The notes under the pieces are model-generated. The model ran no database searches and was not told the origin of the DNA. It saw nothing but the letters and a program-made list of their open reading frames with translations. A DNA stretch of 64,000 bases from PALSA-1296 sp038210275. GTDB taxonomy: Bacteria; Bacteroidota; Ignavibacteria; Palsa-1295. The position numbers were made by a program, and so were the translations under genes. The stretch covers positions 1-64,000 of the forward strand of contig JBBQWV010000003.1 in assembly GCA_038210275.1 (NCBI GenBank), written 5' to 3'. Shown here piece by piece: positions 8,551 through 16,546 of the stretch. How positions within the stretch are numbered: the first letter of the stretch is position 1; every line of letters begins with the position of its first letter.

Positions 8551-9576
8551 ATGGATACATTGATGCAGGACTCAAAACAACTTCTCGAATCAATCAGCCT
8601 TTCTTGGTGCAAGCGTTATCGCTCTGAATCTCAGTCAACCGATTGGGGGCAATCCCTTACTATGTATGGTTTGCTTAGCGGCTTAAAACATCATAACAAT
8701 CCAGAAGTTAGAGAGTATCTTCGCACATGGATTTATTTCCATTTGAACGAGCAACTCCATGTAAATTATTTCTGCGGTTCATGGAGCTTTGCATTGCTCT
8801 TCCCTGAAGTCGCAAAAGAATTTCCAGAAGTCAAGATGCAGCTAGATGAAACTGCAAAACGGATCTATGATTTTATTATTCATAAAGGAATTCGAAACGG
8901 CGATGGCATTATTCTCCACAACATTGATCTGCCTAATATCTATATTGATACCGTTTATTACTCGGCAGTTCTTCTCGCTAAACTTGGCACCTATTTGAAT
9001 CTGCCATGGGAAGATGAAGCGATAAAGCAGATCAAATTGCATTTACAAATTTTGAAAGATGGCGACAAACCCTTCTACATTCATTGCCAGCAGAATGTAA
9101 ACGGCAAACGCTCCGAAGGTTCATGGGCACGCGGCAATGGGTGGGTGATGATGACGTGCGTTGAATTATTGCCACTGTTGAATCCTTCATCGAATACCTA
9201 CATAGAGATAACTTCTATCTTTACTGATCTCGCAATAAATTTAGCGAAGTATCAAACAGAAAATGGATTATGGCGAACGATCATTGATGATGAGACTGCC
9301 TACGAAGAAACCTCTGCTTCGGCAATGTATCTATTCGCTTATCAAAGAGGTCGAAAGCTTGGTGTCCTGGGTCAAGAATTTGACAGCATGATCGCAAAAG
9401 CGCAGTCCGGTCTCTTAAAATATGTAGATGCAGAAAACAAATTCATCGGCGTATCCGAAGGCACCTGGCCCGGCACGATAGAATACTACAAATCTCTTTC
9501 CCAAGGAGAATGGTGGTGGGGAACAGGAGCGTATTTATTGGCGATAGGTGAATCAATAGACGGTATAATTTTATGA
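8551..9576 (+). CDS. GH105/GH88-like unsaturated glucuronyl or rhamnogalacturonyl hydrolase
   Basis: A 341-residue (alpha/alpha)6-barrel-type protein. The blocks SWARGNGWVMM, ETSASAMYLFAYQRG and QGEWWWGTGAYLLA are typical of glycoside hydrolase family 105 (YteR/YesR), which removes unsaturated uronic acid from oligosaccharides made by lyases. There is no signal peptide, so action would be cytoplasmic. I take ATG 8551 because the upstream ATG at 8494 lies inside a palindromic repeat. The gene overlaps the next one by ATGA. No polysaccharide lyase or sugar transporter is adjacent, so the substrate is open; the SusCD pair at 29-33 kb is the only glycan-type locus nearby. Confidence 0.75.
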   Translation: MDTLMQDSKQLLESISLSWCKRYRSESQSTDWGQSLTMYGLLSGLKHHNNPEVREYLRTWIYFHLNEQLHVNYFCGSWSFALLFPEVAKEFPEVKMQLDETAKRIYDFIIHKGIRNGDGIILHNIDLPNIYIDTVYYSAVLLAKLGTYLNLPWEDEAIKQIKLHLQILKDGDKPFYIHCQQNVNGKRSEGSWARGNGWVMMTCVELLPLLNPSSNTYIEITSIFTDLAINLAKYQTENGLWRTIIDDETAYEETSASAMYLFAYQRGRKLGVLGQEFDSMIAKAQSGLLKYVDAENKFIGVSEGTWPGTIEYYKSLSQGEWWWGTGAYLLAIGESIDGIIL

Positions 9577-9902
9577 AAACTGAATTCGATCATATTGCGA
9601 TCACTTCGAAAAACATTACTGATTCTATTGCTTTTTACAAAAAGCAGTTTGATGGAGTTGAAGTTCTCTACGAAGATACATCTTGGGGACTTCTAAAAGT
9701 TGGCGGAATAAAACTTGCTCTGGTAACAGAAACCGAGCATCCTCCACATATTTGTTTTCGTGCTGAGACGAAGGCAGAACTTCAGGAATATGCAGCAAAA
9801 AGCGGAGCAAAGATCACAGGGCATCGAGACAGGTCAGAGTCGTTTTATTTTTCTGATCCATCCGGGAATGCGATTGAAATGGTTTGGTATCCAGAGGATT
9901 AA
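9573..9902 (+). CDS. VOC (glyoxalase/bleomycin resistance) superfamily protein
   Basis: A 109-residue single-domain protein. FDHIAITSKNITDSIAFYKK at the start and FYFSDPSGNAIEMVWYP at the end are the two halves of a vicinal-oxygen-chelate fold, with the metal-ligand-type His near residue 7 and Glu near residue 103. Such proteins act as glyoxalases, dioxygenases, epimerases or binding proteins, and the sequence alone does not decide which. The ATG overlaps the stop of the GH105-like gene (ATGA), so the two are translationally coupled and may handle a common sugar-derived compound; that link is inference. Confidence 0.75.
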   Translation: MKTEFDHIAITSKNITDSIAFYKKQFDGVEVLYEDTSWGLLKVGGIKLALVTETEHPPHICFRAETKAELQEYAAKSGAKITGHRDRSESFYFSDPSGNAIEMVWYPED

Positions 9903-9929
9903 TGTCGTTCTTCGAGAAAGTAGTTATCA

Positions 9930-10034
9930 TGTCATTCTGAGTGGAGCGAAGCGGAACGAAGAATCCCGTGTTCATTGGCAGTGACTTAGGTTCTACAAAC
10001 TATTACGGGATTCTTCACTTCGTTCAGAATGACA
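9930..10034. repeat. Long hairpin repeat (GTCATTCTGA family)
   Basis: The outer arms tgtcattctga (9930) and tcagaatgaca (to 10034) are inverted. A second inverted pair lies inside (gaagaatcccg and cgggattcttc). The centre contains ttctacaaactatta, which is shared with the hairpin at 41328-41450. It lies between two convergent genes, so it could terminate both. No coding capacity; it behaves as a dispersed non-autonomous element. Confidence 0.75.
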
Positions 10035-10041
10035 GGCGGGG

Positions 10042-10878
10042 TTAGAGTAACTCCACTTCTGGTACTACCGGAATTATCCCGCGATCAGATCCCATTTTAA
10101 AAAGATGTTCTAATGCTTTCTTGCCGCGTTCGCCCATGTCGTAGGTAACGTCATTCACATACATTTTTACGAATTTTTCTCCGAGCTTTGTATCAATGCC
10201 GCGTCCCCATTGCATTGCATAGGGGATAGAACCCTCGGGGTCTTCGTATGCGACTTTGATCGAAGCTTGAAGAGCTTCGCGGACGGTTACGGCAGTCTCG
10301 CGTCCCATATCGCGACGCACAAGGTCAAGACCGAGCGGCAGAGGCAAGCCGCTTGTTTCCTGCTCCCATCTCGTTCCAAAATCAACAAGCTTATTCAATC
10401 CATAATCTGCCCAAGTAAGCTGACCTTCATGGATGAGCAACCCTGCATCAACTTCATCGTTCAAAACGGCATCAATAATTTTATCGAATGCCATTTCTTT
10501 CGAAGCAATATCGCCGTACCAAATTTGAAGGAGCAGATTTGCCGTGGTAAGTTTTCCAGGTTGAGCAATAACTTTTCCCTTTAGTTCTTCCATCGTTTTG
10601 TATTTCTTCGAGACGATGATGGGACCATATCCTTCACCCATAGAAGCGCCGGTTTTCATGATCCAATATTTATCGGATACATAAGGATATGCATGAGCAC
10701 TGATGGCAGTCACCGGAAGTTCGCCTTGCATAGCGCGAACATTCAGCGATTGAATATCATCGAGAACGTGATCAATAGTAAATCCGGGAATCGTCACTTT
10801 TTCCGATCCGAAACCATAGAACATGAATGCATCATCAGGGTCAGGCGAGTGGCCGATTTGGAGAAGAGTATTAGTCAA
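10042..10878 (-). CDS. mqnD: Menaquinone biosynthesis MqnA/MqnD family protein, probably 1,4-dihydroxy-6-naphthoate synthase
   Basis: A 278-residue protein of the MqnA/MqnD fold, which resembles periplasmic binding proteins. The N-terminal IGHSPDPDDAFMFYG and the SAHAYPYV and GPIIVSKK blocks fit the MqnD-like branch, which converts a cyclic futalosine product into 1,4-dihydroxy-6-naphthoate in the futalosine route to menaquinone. The start is a TTG at 10878; no ATG lies suitably close. No signal peptide is present, which argues against a transporter binding protein. The other mqn genes are not in the window. MqnA is the main alternative. The gene sits between two long hairpin repeats. Confidence 0.8.
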   Translation of the reverse strand: MTNTLLQIGHSPDPDDAFMFYGFGSEKVTIPGFTIDHVLDDIQSLNVRAMQGELPVTAISAHAYPYVSDKYWIMKTGASMGEGYGPIIVSKKYKTMEELKGKVIAQPGKLTTANLLLQIWYGDIASKEMAFDKIIDAVLNDEVDAGLLIHEGQLTWADYGLNKLVDFGTRWEQETSGLPLPLGLDLVRRDMGRETAVTVREALQASIKVAYEDPEGSIPYAMQWGRGIDTKLGEKFVKMYVNDVTYDMGERGKKALEHLFKMGSDRGIIPVVPEVELL

Positions 10879-10901
10879 AATATATTATATAATTATAATT
10901 A

Positions 10902-11022
10902 GTGTCATTGCGAGGAGGGCGTTAGTCCGACGAAGCAATCCCCACATAGATTGTAAAAACTTAAAGTCTGCCACGATTTGGAGATTGCTTCGTCATCGCT
11001 TCGCGACTCCTCGCAATGACAC
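10902..11022. repeat. Long hairpin repeat (GTCATTGCGAGGAG family)
   Basis: Outer arms gtgtcattgcgaggag and ctcctcgcaatgacac; the inner arms gacgaagcaatccc and gagattgcttcgtc are also inverted. It lies between tdh and the menaquinone gene on the minus strand. It shares its arms with the elements at 21311 and 41328. Confidence 0.8.
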
Positions 11023-11031
11023 CCCCAAAAA

Positions 11032-12105
11032 TCATCTTCCGCTCATCATTGAAGCATCCGGAAACAGTACGATCTTCCCGACTTTTTTCGGAGTTTCGAT
11101 CATCATTTCGAATGCTTCAGCAAAATTTGTAAGAGGCATTTTATGCGTTACTACCGGCTTCACATCAAGTCGCTTCGAGGCAAGAAGATTTGAAACCGTA
11201 AACCAAGTATCAAACATTAACCTACCGTTAATGCCATAGAATGTGCCGCCATTAAATACGATATCATTGAGTGGCGTCGGTACAAGATTATCTTTATATA
11301 TTCCAAAAAAGCAGAATCTTCCACCGCGGCGAAGCATTGCAATACCATCCTGCATTGCTCGTGGCGCGCCCGACATTTCAATCACGACATCAGCGCCAAG
11401 TCCATCTGTTGCATCTTTTACAATTTGAACAGCATTTTCTTTTGTCACGTCAATAAGTCTATCGGCACCCATTTGTTTGCCGATCTCAAGGCGATATGGC
11501 TCCATGCCCGTTAAAAATATTTTAGTTGCTCCGCAAGCTCTTGCAACTCCGACAGCAAAAAGTCCTATTGGTCCGTCACCAAGAATGACGACGCTTTTTC
11601 CATGCACCGGTTCGATGAGTGTTGCATGAACTGCATTGCCAAGCGGCTCTTGGATGGAAAGTAATTCCGGCGGAATGCTTGTATCGTTCTTCCAAAGTAC
11701 GACATCGGGGACGGCAAGGTATTCTGCAAAGGCTCCGTCTCGATCAACTCCGAGAATTTCCAAGTTATGACAGATGTGCATTTGTCCTGTCATACATTGC
11801 TTGCAATGGAGGCAGGGGATATGTGTTTCGACCGAGACAATGTCACCTTCTTTGGCACGCCCAACTGCACTTCCGGCCTTGACAACCATTCCAGTCGTTT
11901 CGTGTCCGACAGTATAAGGGACGTTTTTGATTCGTGACTGCGCCCATGAATCCCATTCATAAATATGGACATCGGTGCCACAGAGGCTCGATGCCTCGAT
12001 CTTAATTAAGACCTCATTCGCTTTAATTTCAGGGATCGGAATCTCTTGTAATTCAGCACCGCGTTTACGCTCGGTTTTGCGTAACGCCATCATTGTTTGA
12101 GCCAT
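11032..12105 (-). CDS. tdh: L-threonine 3-dehydrogenase
   Basis: A 357-residue zinc-dependent medium-chain dehydrogenase that oxidises threonine to 2-amino-3-ketobutyrate with NAD. Seen in order: catalytic-zinc Cys in SSLCGTDVHIYEWD, GHETTGMVV, structural-zinc cysteines in HIPCLHCKQCMTGQMHIC, NAD-binding GDGPIGLFAVGVARA, and GINGRLMFDTW near the C-terminus, which is characteristic of Tdh. The start is an ATG 4 bases after the esterase stop, so it is in the same transcription unit. The stop lies only 9 bases from the long hairpin. A kbl partner is not visible here. Confidence 0.93.
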   Translation of the reverse strand: MAQTMMALRKTERKRGAELQEIPIPEIKANEVLIKIEASSLCGTDVHIYEWDSWAQSRIKNVPYTVGHETTGMVVKAGSAVGRAKEGDIVSVETHIPCLHCKQCMTGQMHICHNLEILGVDRDGAFAEYLAVPDVVLWKNDTSIPPELLSIQEPLGNAVHATLIEPVHGKSVVILGDGPIGLFAVGVARACGATKIFLTGMEPYRLEIGKQMGADRLIDVTKENAVQIVKDATDGLGADVVIEMSGAPRAMQDGIAMLRRGGRFCFFGIYKDNLVPTPLNDIVFNGGTFYGINGRLMFDTWFTVSNLLASKRLDVKPVVTHKMPLTNFAEAFEMMIETPKKVGKIVLFPDASMMSGR

Positions 12106-12109
12106 TATA

Positions 12110-12766
12110 TTAGTCTTTGACTGATTTTATCCAGTTGCGGATGTCTGAAACAGTTTCTTCGTTAAGTCCGTGTCCGATTTCGTATTCTTTTGCTAAAGTT
12201 TTTGCGCCTGCTTCTTCGAGGATCTTCTGGGCTTCATGCATTGCAAATGCCGGGATTAGCTCATCAAATGTTCCGTGAGATAAAAAGAAAGGGACTGATG
12301 CCAAATGTTTTTTTCTCAATAATTCCTTAACATCATTTGGGATATATCCGGAAAGCGCAATGACTCCGCGAAGTGAAATCCCAATTTCTGAAAGGTCGTG
12401 ACGTCCGATCAGCGAGTAACACATCGCCGTGCCTTGACTGAATCCAAGCAGAAAAATATTTGTCGGATCACCCCCTTCTTTTGCGATGATCTGTGGCAGT
12501 GATTCAAGAATAAAATTTTCGCTAGCGATTCTACTTTCATCATCTCCTTTTAATCCCTCTTGCGTTTGAGTCAGTTCATACCATGAATATCCACCCCAAC
12601 TGAGTTTAGTCGGAGCCTGAAGACTTATTGTTAGAAATGCTGGATCAAGCTGCGATGCGATAGAAATAAGATCGAACTCATCAGCGCCATAGCCATGAAG
12701 CATGACGAGAATAGGTGGTGGTGTTTTACCAGAAATTTTAGGTTGATTCGTTGTATAGTTTAACAT
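12110..12766 (-). CDS. Alpha/beta hydrolase, phospholipase/carboxylesterase family
   Basis: A 218-residue cytoplasmic serine hydrolase. LVMLHGYGADEFDL is the oxyanion region, LGFSQGTAM holds the nucleophile Ser, HGTFDELIPAF holds the acid Asp, and EIGHGLNEE holds the catalytic His. This is the compact acyl-protein thioesterase/carboxylesterase (abhydrolase_2) family, which acts on short acyl esters or lysophospholipids. No signal peptide. It lies 10 bases after the DUF3108 gene and 4 bases before tdh in a minus-strand operon. The physiological substrate cannot be told. Confidence 0.85.
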   Translation of the reverse strand: MLNYTTNQPKISGKTPPPILVMLHGYGADEFDLISIASQLDPAFLTISLQAPTKLSWGGYSWYELTQTQEGLKGDDESRIASENFILESLPQIIAKEGGDPTNIFLLGFSQGTAMCYSLIGRHDLSEIGISLRGVIALSGYIPNDVKELLRKKHLASVPFFLSHGTFDELIPAFAMHEAQKILEEAGAKTLAKEYEIGHGLNEETVSDIRNWIKSVKD

Positions 12767-12776
12767 TCAAAAAAAA

Positions 12777-13580
12777 TTAATCTTCACCGACAATTTTTGA
12801 AGTAACAGGATTTTTAAGCCCTTGATACTTTGTCAATGTTACATCAATCGAGCCAATTACTACTCGTGTTGAAACTTTCACAGGCATTTTGTTTTCATCG
12901 TTCGTCAACCAAAGCTTGATCGAGCCTTCGTTCTTGAACAAGCCTCCCTCGACAACCATCGGCTCGACAACGATACAATCAAATGTTCCGGCTTCTACTT
13001 CAACCTTCTGCCTGCCCAGAATCCTCACATCAAGAGGGTGAGTTTTACCGTCATAGAAATTTTCGAGCGATATTTTATCTCCTTTATGGTACTGTGTTAA
13101 GTCAAGAGTGCGGACATAATAAAATGCGCTAAGAATATCATTCACATATTTCGGTATCTTATATTTCGATCCGTCATTGGTTTCAGCAACGAGTGCATCT
13201 TGATCGAAGAAGGCGTCATAATCTTTCGAATAATTTCCTTCGTGAACGTGTTGCTCGAATCGATGAGGAAAAATCCCATCGACATCCACAAACGTTGAAT
13301 ATTTATCTCGAACTTTGAAGACATTATCGAACGCCGAATTCGAAACGGCATACGTATTGATCTCATACGACTTCCTGCCATTGAGATATTTATATCCCGG
13401 AATCACCATCACCGCTTGACCGGCAGTAACAAAACCATAGCTTATATCAAAGACAAGGCGCTCGCCAACATCGAACGCTTTGTTCGGCATACTTCGAAGT
13501 GACGACGTTTGCGCCGAGGGCGAAGTCGTTAATCCCAAAAGTACGAGAAGAGGTAAAAATATATAACTAAATAACCGCAT
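12777..13580 (-). CDS. DUF3108 exported protein
   Basis: A 267-residue protein with a signal peptide (FSYIFLPLLVLLGLTTSPSAQ) cut at about residue 24. The mature part has the DUF3108 pattern: FDVGERLVFDISYGFVTAGQA, then DRYSTFVD-like and PHRFEQHVHEGNY blocks, and VEAGTFDCIVVEP in the C-terminal half. The family is periplasmic, beta-rich and of unknown function, and is often found near cell-envelope genes. It lies 5 bases downstream of the glycosyltransferase family 9 gene, which supports an envelope role by context only. Confidence 0.8.
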   Translation of the reverse strand: MRLFSYIFLPLLVLLGLTTSPSAQTSSLRSMPNKAFDVGERLVFDISYGFVTAGQAVMVIPGYKYLNGRKSYEINTYAVSNSAFDNVFKVRDKYSTFVDVDGIFPHRFEQHVHEGNYSKDYDAFFDQDALVAETNDGSKYKIPKYVNDILSAFYYVRTLDLTQYHKGDKISLENFYDGKTHPLDVRILGRQKVEVEAGTFDCIVVEPMVVEGGLFKNEGSIKLWLTNDENKMPVKVSTRVVIGSIDVTLTKYQGLKNPVTSKIVGED

Positions 13581-13585
13581 TTCAA

Positions 13586-14569
13586 TTATGAAATATTCAA
13601 ATCGTTTATGGCTCCGATCACTTGCTCAACTGTGATCTCGTCGGTGCAGATGCAATGATCGCACATCGGGCATTCGGGTTTTGGCAGAATTGTCGGGGAG
13701 ATGTTCCGCACATTCTTCCCTCGAAAACCCCATCTCTCCTTGGAAAGTGTCTTTACTGCCGGAAATAATCCGACGGTTGGCGTTCCAAGTGCAGCCGCGA
13801 GATGTCCCGGTCCCGTGCCGCTAGCTACGACTAACTTTGCACCCTTTAACGCCGATGCCAGAATAAGTAAGTCGTCCTGAGCGAGTATATGAACATCAGA
13901 AGAACTATGTTTCATCCGCGAGGCTATTCTGAACAAGAATTCATTATCAGCGGATATACCTGTCAGAACTATTGGGTGACGAAATTCACAGGTTATCAAT
14001 TTTGCAAGTTCAACAAAATGAGCTTCAGACCAAGCAGCAGTTGAACCACCGGTAGTAACATGAAGTACAACATAATCCGAAAAAGTAAGTAGATTTTTTG
14101 GAAGTTTTAATAGATCAAGTTTTGGAAGTGGAGTATCAATGTTTTTAATTCCAATTGCTTCAAACATTCTAACATTATATTCTGCTTCGTTTCGTTCGGC
14201 GTTTTTTCTGTGCTCACGAATTTTTCTATTATAAAGAAATGAATACCACCAATATGCTCTGCCCACACGAACTGGAATTCTTGCTAAAAAAGCAGCTAAG
14301 GTTAGTTTGAATTTAGAACCGAAGAAAAAAACAGCATCAGGTTTTGCTGAGCGGAGAAAAGAAATAGTTTTCCAAAGCGATAAATTAGTATCGTAAATAA
14401 CCGTCTTATCAACATCCGCCGCTAACGCAAGAAGAGAGGCAGTATAGTCGCGAACTAAAAATGAAACATGAGCATCCGGCAGCGCAGCTTTGATAACTGT
14501 TGCCATCGGAAGCGTCAGGATAAGATCGCCGATCTTATCGGGGCGTATAAGAAGAATACGTTTAATCAT
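13586..14569 (-). CDS. Glycosyltransferase family 9 (heptosyltransferase-like)
   Basis: A 327-residue GT-B enzyme. MIKRILLIRPDKIGDLILTLP is the classic start of the LPS heptosyltransferase/ADP-heptose family, so I begin at ATG 14569 rather than the in-frame ATG at 14614, which would overlap the glycosylase gene. Further blocks are VLHVTTGGSTAAWS, HFVELAKLI, and VASGTGPGHLAAALGTPTVGLFP, the nucleotide-sugar site. It probably adds heptose or a related sugar to lipopolysaccharide core at the inner-membrane cytoplasmic face. A CxxCDHC cluster near the C-terminus (PECPMCDHCICTDE) is unusual for this family core but is seen in many homologues. Confidence 0.88.
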   Translation of the reverse strand: MIKRILLIRPDKIGDLILTLPMATVIKAALPDAHVSFLVRDYTASLLALAADVDKTVIYDTNLSLWKTISFLRSAKPDAVFFFGSKFKLTLAAFLARIPVRVGRAYWWYSFLYNRKIREHRKNAERNEAEYNVRMFEAIGIKNIDTPLPKLDLLKLPKNLLTFSDYVVLHVTTGGSTAAWSEAHFVELAKLITCEFRHPIVLTGISADNEFLFRIASRMKHSSSDVHILAQDDLLILASALKGAKLVVASGTGPGHLAAALGTPTVGLFPAVKTLSKERWGFRGKNVRNISPTILPKPECPMCDHCICTDEITVEQVIGAINDLNIS

Positions 14570-14580
14570 TTGTTGCAAAA

Positions 14581-15207
14581 CTACTTCCTTATCTCTCCGG
14601 TTTCCATACTCCAAAACAAGAGATCAAGTTCATCTATCGGAATTCCAACTTCCTTCGAATACTTTAGCCATCTGCTTTCAATAGAAAAATATCTTTTGGG
14701 GGTTAATGATTTCGGTATCCTGCCGATAATTTTCAAAGCCATTAAATGCTTCAGTATATGCCTATCGAGAATAACTAAGCCTCGAACGCCAATATTTCGT
14801 AAGAAATGAGATGACTCTTTTAACCCCAAACCCGGTATCATCTGCATCACATCTTCTCGAAGTTTTGCAATATTATTTTGTTCAGTAATCAACAATGGAT
14901 AAAGCTCCGGATAGATTTCACGGATATGCAAAAGCCGTTTGCTTTTTACATTATGAAAACGAATATAATGGCGGCGATCACGAAGATAAGAAACAGGGTC
15001 AAAACCTTTCTCGAAAAATTTATCCACCTTTAATTCAGCTATTACAGCATCGGCATTCTTCGCCATTGATTGTGGTGTGAGAATACAGAAAAGTAATTCA
15101 TAAAAATATTCTTCTTGTCGCACTTTGGAAAAATCATCCAAGCGTGCGCGAATCAAATGTTTTCGGTCCAAATATGCAGTCATCCATGGTTCGGGAAGTT
15201 CTCTCAT
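14581..15207 (-). CDS. 8-oxoguanine DNA glycosylase/AP lyase, Ogg2 type
   Basis: A 208-residue helix-hairpin-helix glycosylase. CILTPQSMAKNADAVI near residue 41, the hairpin MIPGLGLKESSHFLRNIG with catalytic-type Lys130, and VILDRHILKHL with Asp148 match the Ogg2 family, which excises 8-oxoguanine opposite C and cleaves the strand. There is no FeS cluster, as expected for Ogg2. Its ATG lies inside the end of mutY (4-base overlap), so it is translated together with mutY and mutT. Gene symbol left open because naming varies between Ogg2 and AGOG relatives. Confidence 0.85.
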   Translation of the reverse strand: MRELPEPWMTAYLDRKHLIRARLDDFSKVRQEEYFYELLFCILTPQSMAKNADAVIAELKVDKFFEKGFDPVSYLRDRRHYIRFHNVKSKRLLHIREIYPELYPLLITEQNNIAKLREDVMQMIPGLGLKESSHFLRNIGVRGLVILDRHILKHLMALKIIGRIPKSLTPKRYFSIESRWLKYSKEVGIPIDELDLLFWSMETGEIRK

Positions 15208-16148
15208 GCTAACGAATATACTCCTTTCTTCTCAGACTTACAAAAACCTTCACTCAACAATTCAGAAAGAATACGCTTAATGAATTGCGAGAATTCAGAC
15301 GCGTTTTCTGAGTGAACCAATAATTTTATGATTAGGGACTCTCTGATAGTTTCGTTTGCCGAAATCAGCTTAAGGACTCTTCCGCGCCAGATTCGCTTCG
15401 GATAGCCAAAGTAACGTGGCTCTGTCGTCGTAGTTCTTAAAACATTTACCTTATTAATTTTATTAGTAAGAGTTTTTCCGGATTTACATTGTTCATATAA
15501 AGGACATCCTGAACATTTCGGATTTCTTTTCGTGCAGATAGTCGCACCAAAATCCATAAGGGCTTCATGCCAAAGCCGAGAATTACTTTTTGGAAGAATA
15601 TTCTCGGCAATTGATGAGACGTCTTTCGCTGGAAGCATACTATTTATATCAGGCATCTTACGGTAAAGCCGAGAGAGTAGGCGTTGGATGTTTATATCAA
15701 CTGTTGCAATATGTTTATTGAAGGCAAATATCAACACAGCTCCGGCAGTATATTTACCAATACCAGGGAGAGCAAGAAGCTCAGCTTCAGTCTTTGGAAA
15801 AGTGTTTTGATATTTTGCGTTTATTTCTTTTGCAGTTCGGTGAAGATTTAATGCTCGGCGGTTGTATCCTAATCCTTGCCATGCTTTGATAACTTCCGAT
15901 TGCGGCGCCAATGCCAAATCTTTTACCGACGGAAATCTTTCTAGAAATCTCGGAAGAAATTCTTCGATACGCGAAGCTTGTGTTTGCTGTCCCATGACTT
16001 CACAGATAAGCACTTCGTAAGGATCGCGAATTCCTTTTCTCCAAGAAAATTTGCGTCGGTTTGTTCTATACCAATTTATTAGGATTAATTCAACTTCCTC
16101 AAATCGCTTTTTTTCTAACGAGGAAAGTTTTACATGATTGACACTCAT
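15204..16148 (-). CDS. mutY: A/G-specific adenine glycosylase MutY (without Nudix-type C-terminal domain)
   Basis: A 314-residue protein that removes adenine mispaired with 8-oxoguanine. CEVMGQQTQ with catalytic-type Glu50, hairpin LPGIGKYTAGAV, Asp151 in ATVDINIQRLLSR, and the cluster Cys-x6-Cys-x2-Cys-x5-Cys (residues 205-221) are all present. After about residue 235 the sequence (YFGYPKRIWRGRVLKLIS and on) does not look like the MutT-like recognition domain of E. coli MutY; it resembles a short winged-helix tail. A separate mutT lies immediately upstream and overlaps it. The alternative, a mismatch T/U glycosylase, is less likely because QQTQ is the MutY form. Confidence 0.88.
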   Translation of the reverse strand: MSVNHVKLSSLEKKRFEEVELILINWYRTNRRKFSWRKGIRDPYEVLICEVMGQQTQASRIEEFLPRFLERFPSVKDLALAPQSEVIKAWQGLGYNRRALNLHRTAKEINAKYQNTFPKTEAELLALPGIGKYTAGAVLIFAFNKHIATVDINIQRLLSRLYRKMPDINSMLPAKDVSSIAENILPKSNSRLWHEALMDFGATICTKRNPKCSGCPLYEQCKSGKTLTNKINKVNVLRTTTTEPRYFGYPKRIWRGRVLKLISANETIRESLIIKLLVHSENASEFSQFIKRILSELLSEGFCKSEKKGVYSLA

Positions 16149-16546
16149 TCGGGAAGTCCTTCTTCTGCGATCTTTTCAAGAATATTAAGATTGCCCGATA
16201 GCTGTTGGATGAAATCAAGTTCTGGAGCAGTGAACCATCCAATGTCATTAAACTCGGTATTGACGATCTCGCCTTCATAATTTCTGACGAGAAAAAAAGT
16301 GACATGATACGTTAGACCGTTCGAGTACGTCATGGTATCCTCGTACCAACTATCAGCATGAGAAACGGCGATGACAAGTTCTTCCATCAACTCGCGCTGC
16401 AAGGCTTGTATAAGCGTTTCGCCGACTTCAACTTTTCCGCCGGGAAATTCCCAGTGTAATGGATAGAGTTTATCTTCGCGGCGCTGACACATAAGTATCT
16501 TGCCGTTCTTAATGAGCAAACCGGTAACAACAGGAATTGGTATCAT
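16145..16546 (-). CDS. Nudix hydrolase, MutT/8-oxo-dGTP diphosphatase-like
   Basis: A 133-residue protein. The Nudix box G-x5-E-x7-RE-x2-EE is complete (GGKVEVGETLIQALQRELME). Preceding it are VVTGLLIKNGKILMCQRR and LHWEFPGGK, the MutT pattern for 8-oxo-dGTP hydrolysis. The start at 16546 forms an ATGA overlap with the stop of the permease upstream; longer in-frame starts fall inside that permease gene. Its stop overlaps the start of mutY by 4 bases. Nudix substrates vary, but the position next to mutY and ogg2 makes the oxidised-nucleotide role likely. Confidence 0.87.
   Translation of the reverse strand: MIPIPVVTGLLIKNGKILMCQRREDKLYPLHWEFPGGKVEVGETLIQALQRELMEELVIAVSHADSWYEDTMTYSNGLTYHVTFFLVRNYEGEIVNTEFNDIGWFTAPELDFIQQLSGNLNILEKIAEEGLPE

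Noticed and set aside
9930..10034. Simple terminator interpretation of the long hairpins
   Set aside because: Length, nested arms and shared centres at distant sites mark them as a dispersed family; termination may be only a side effect.
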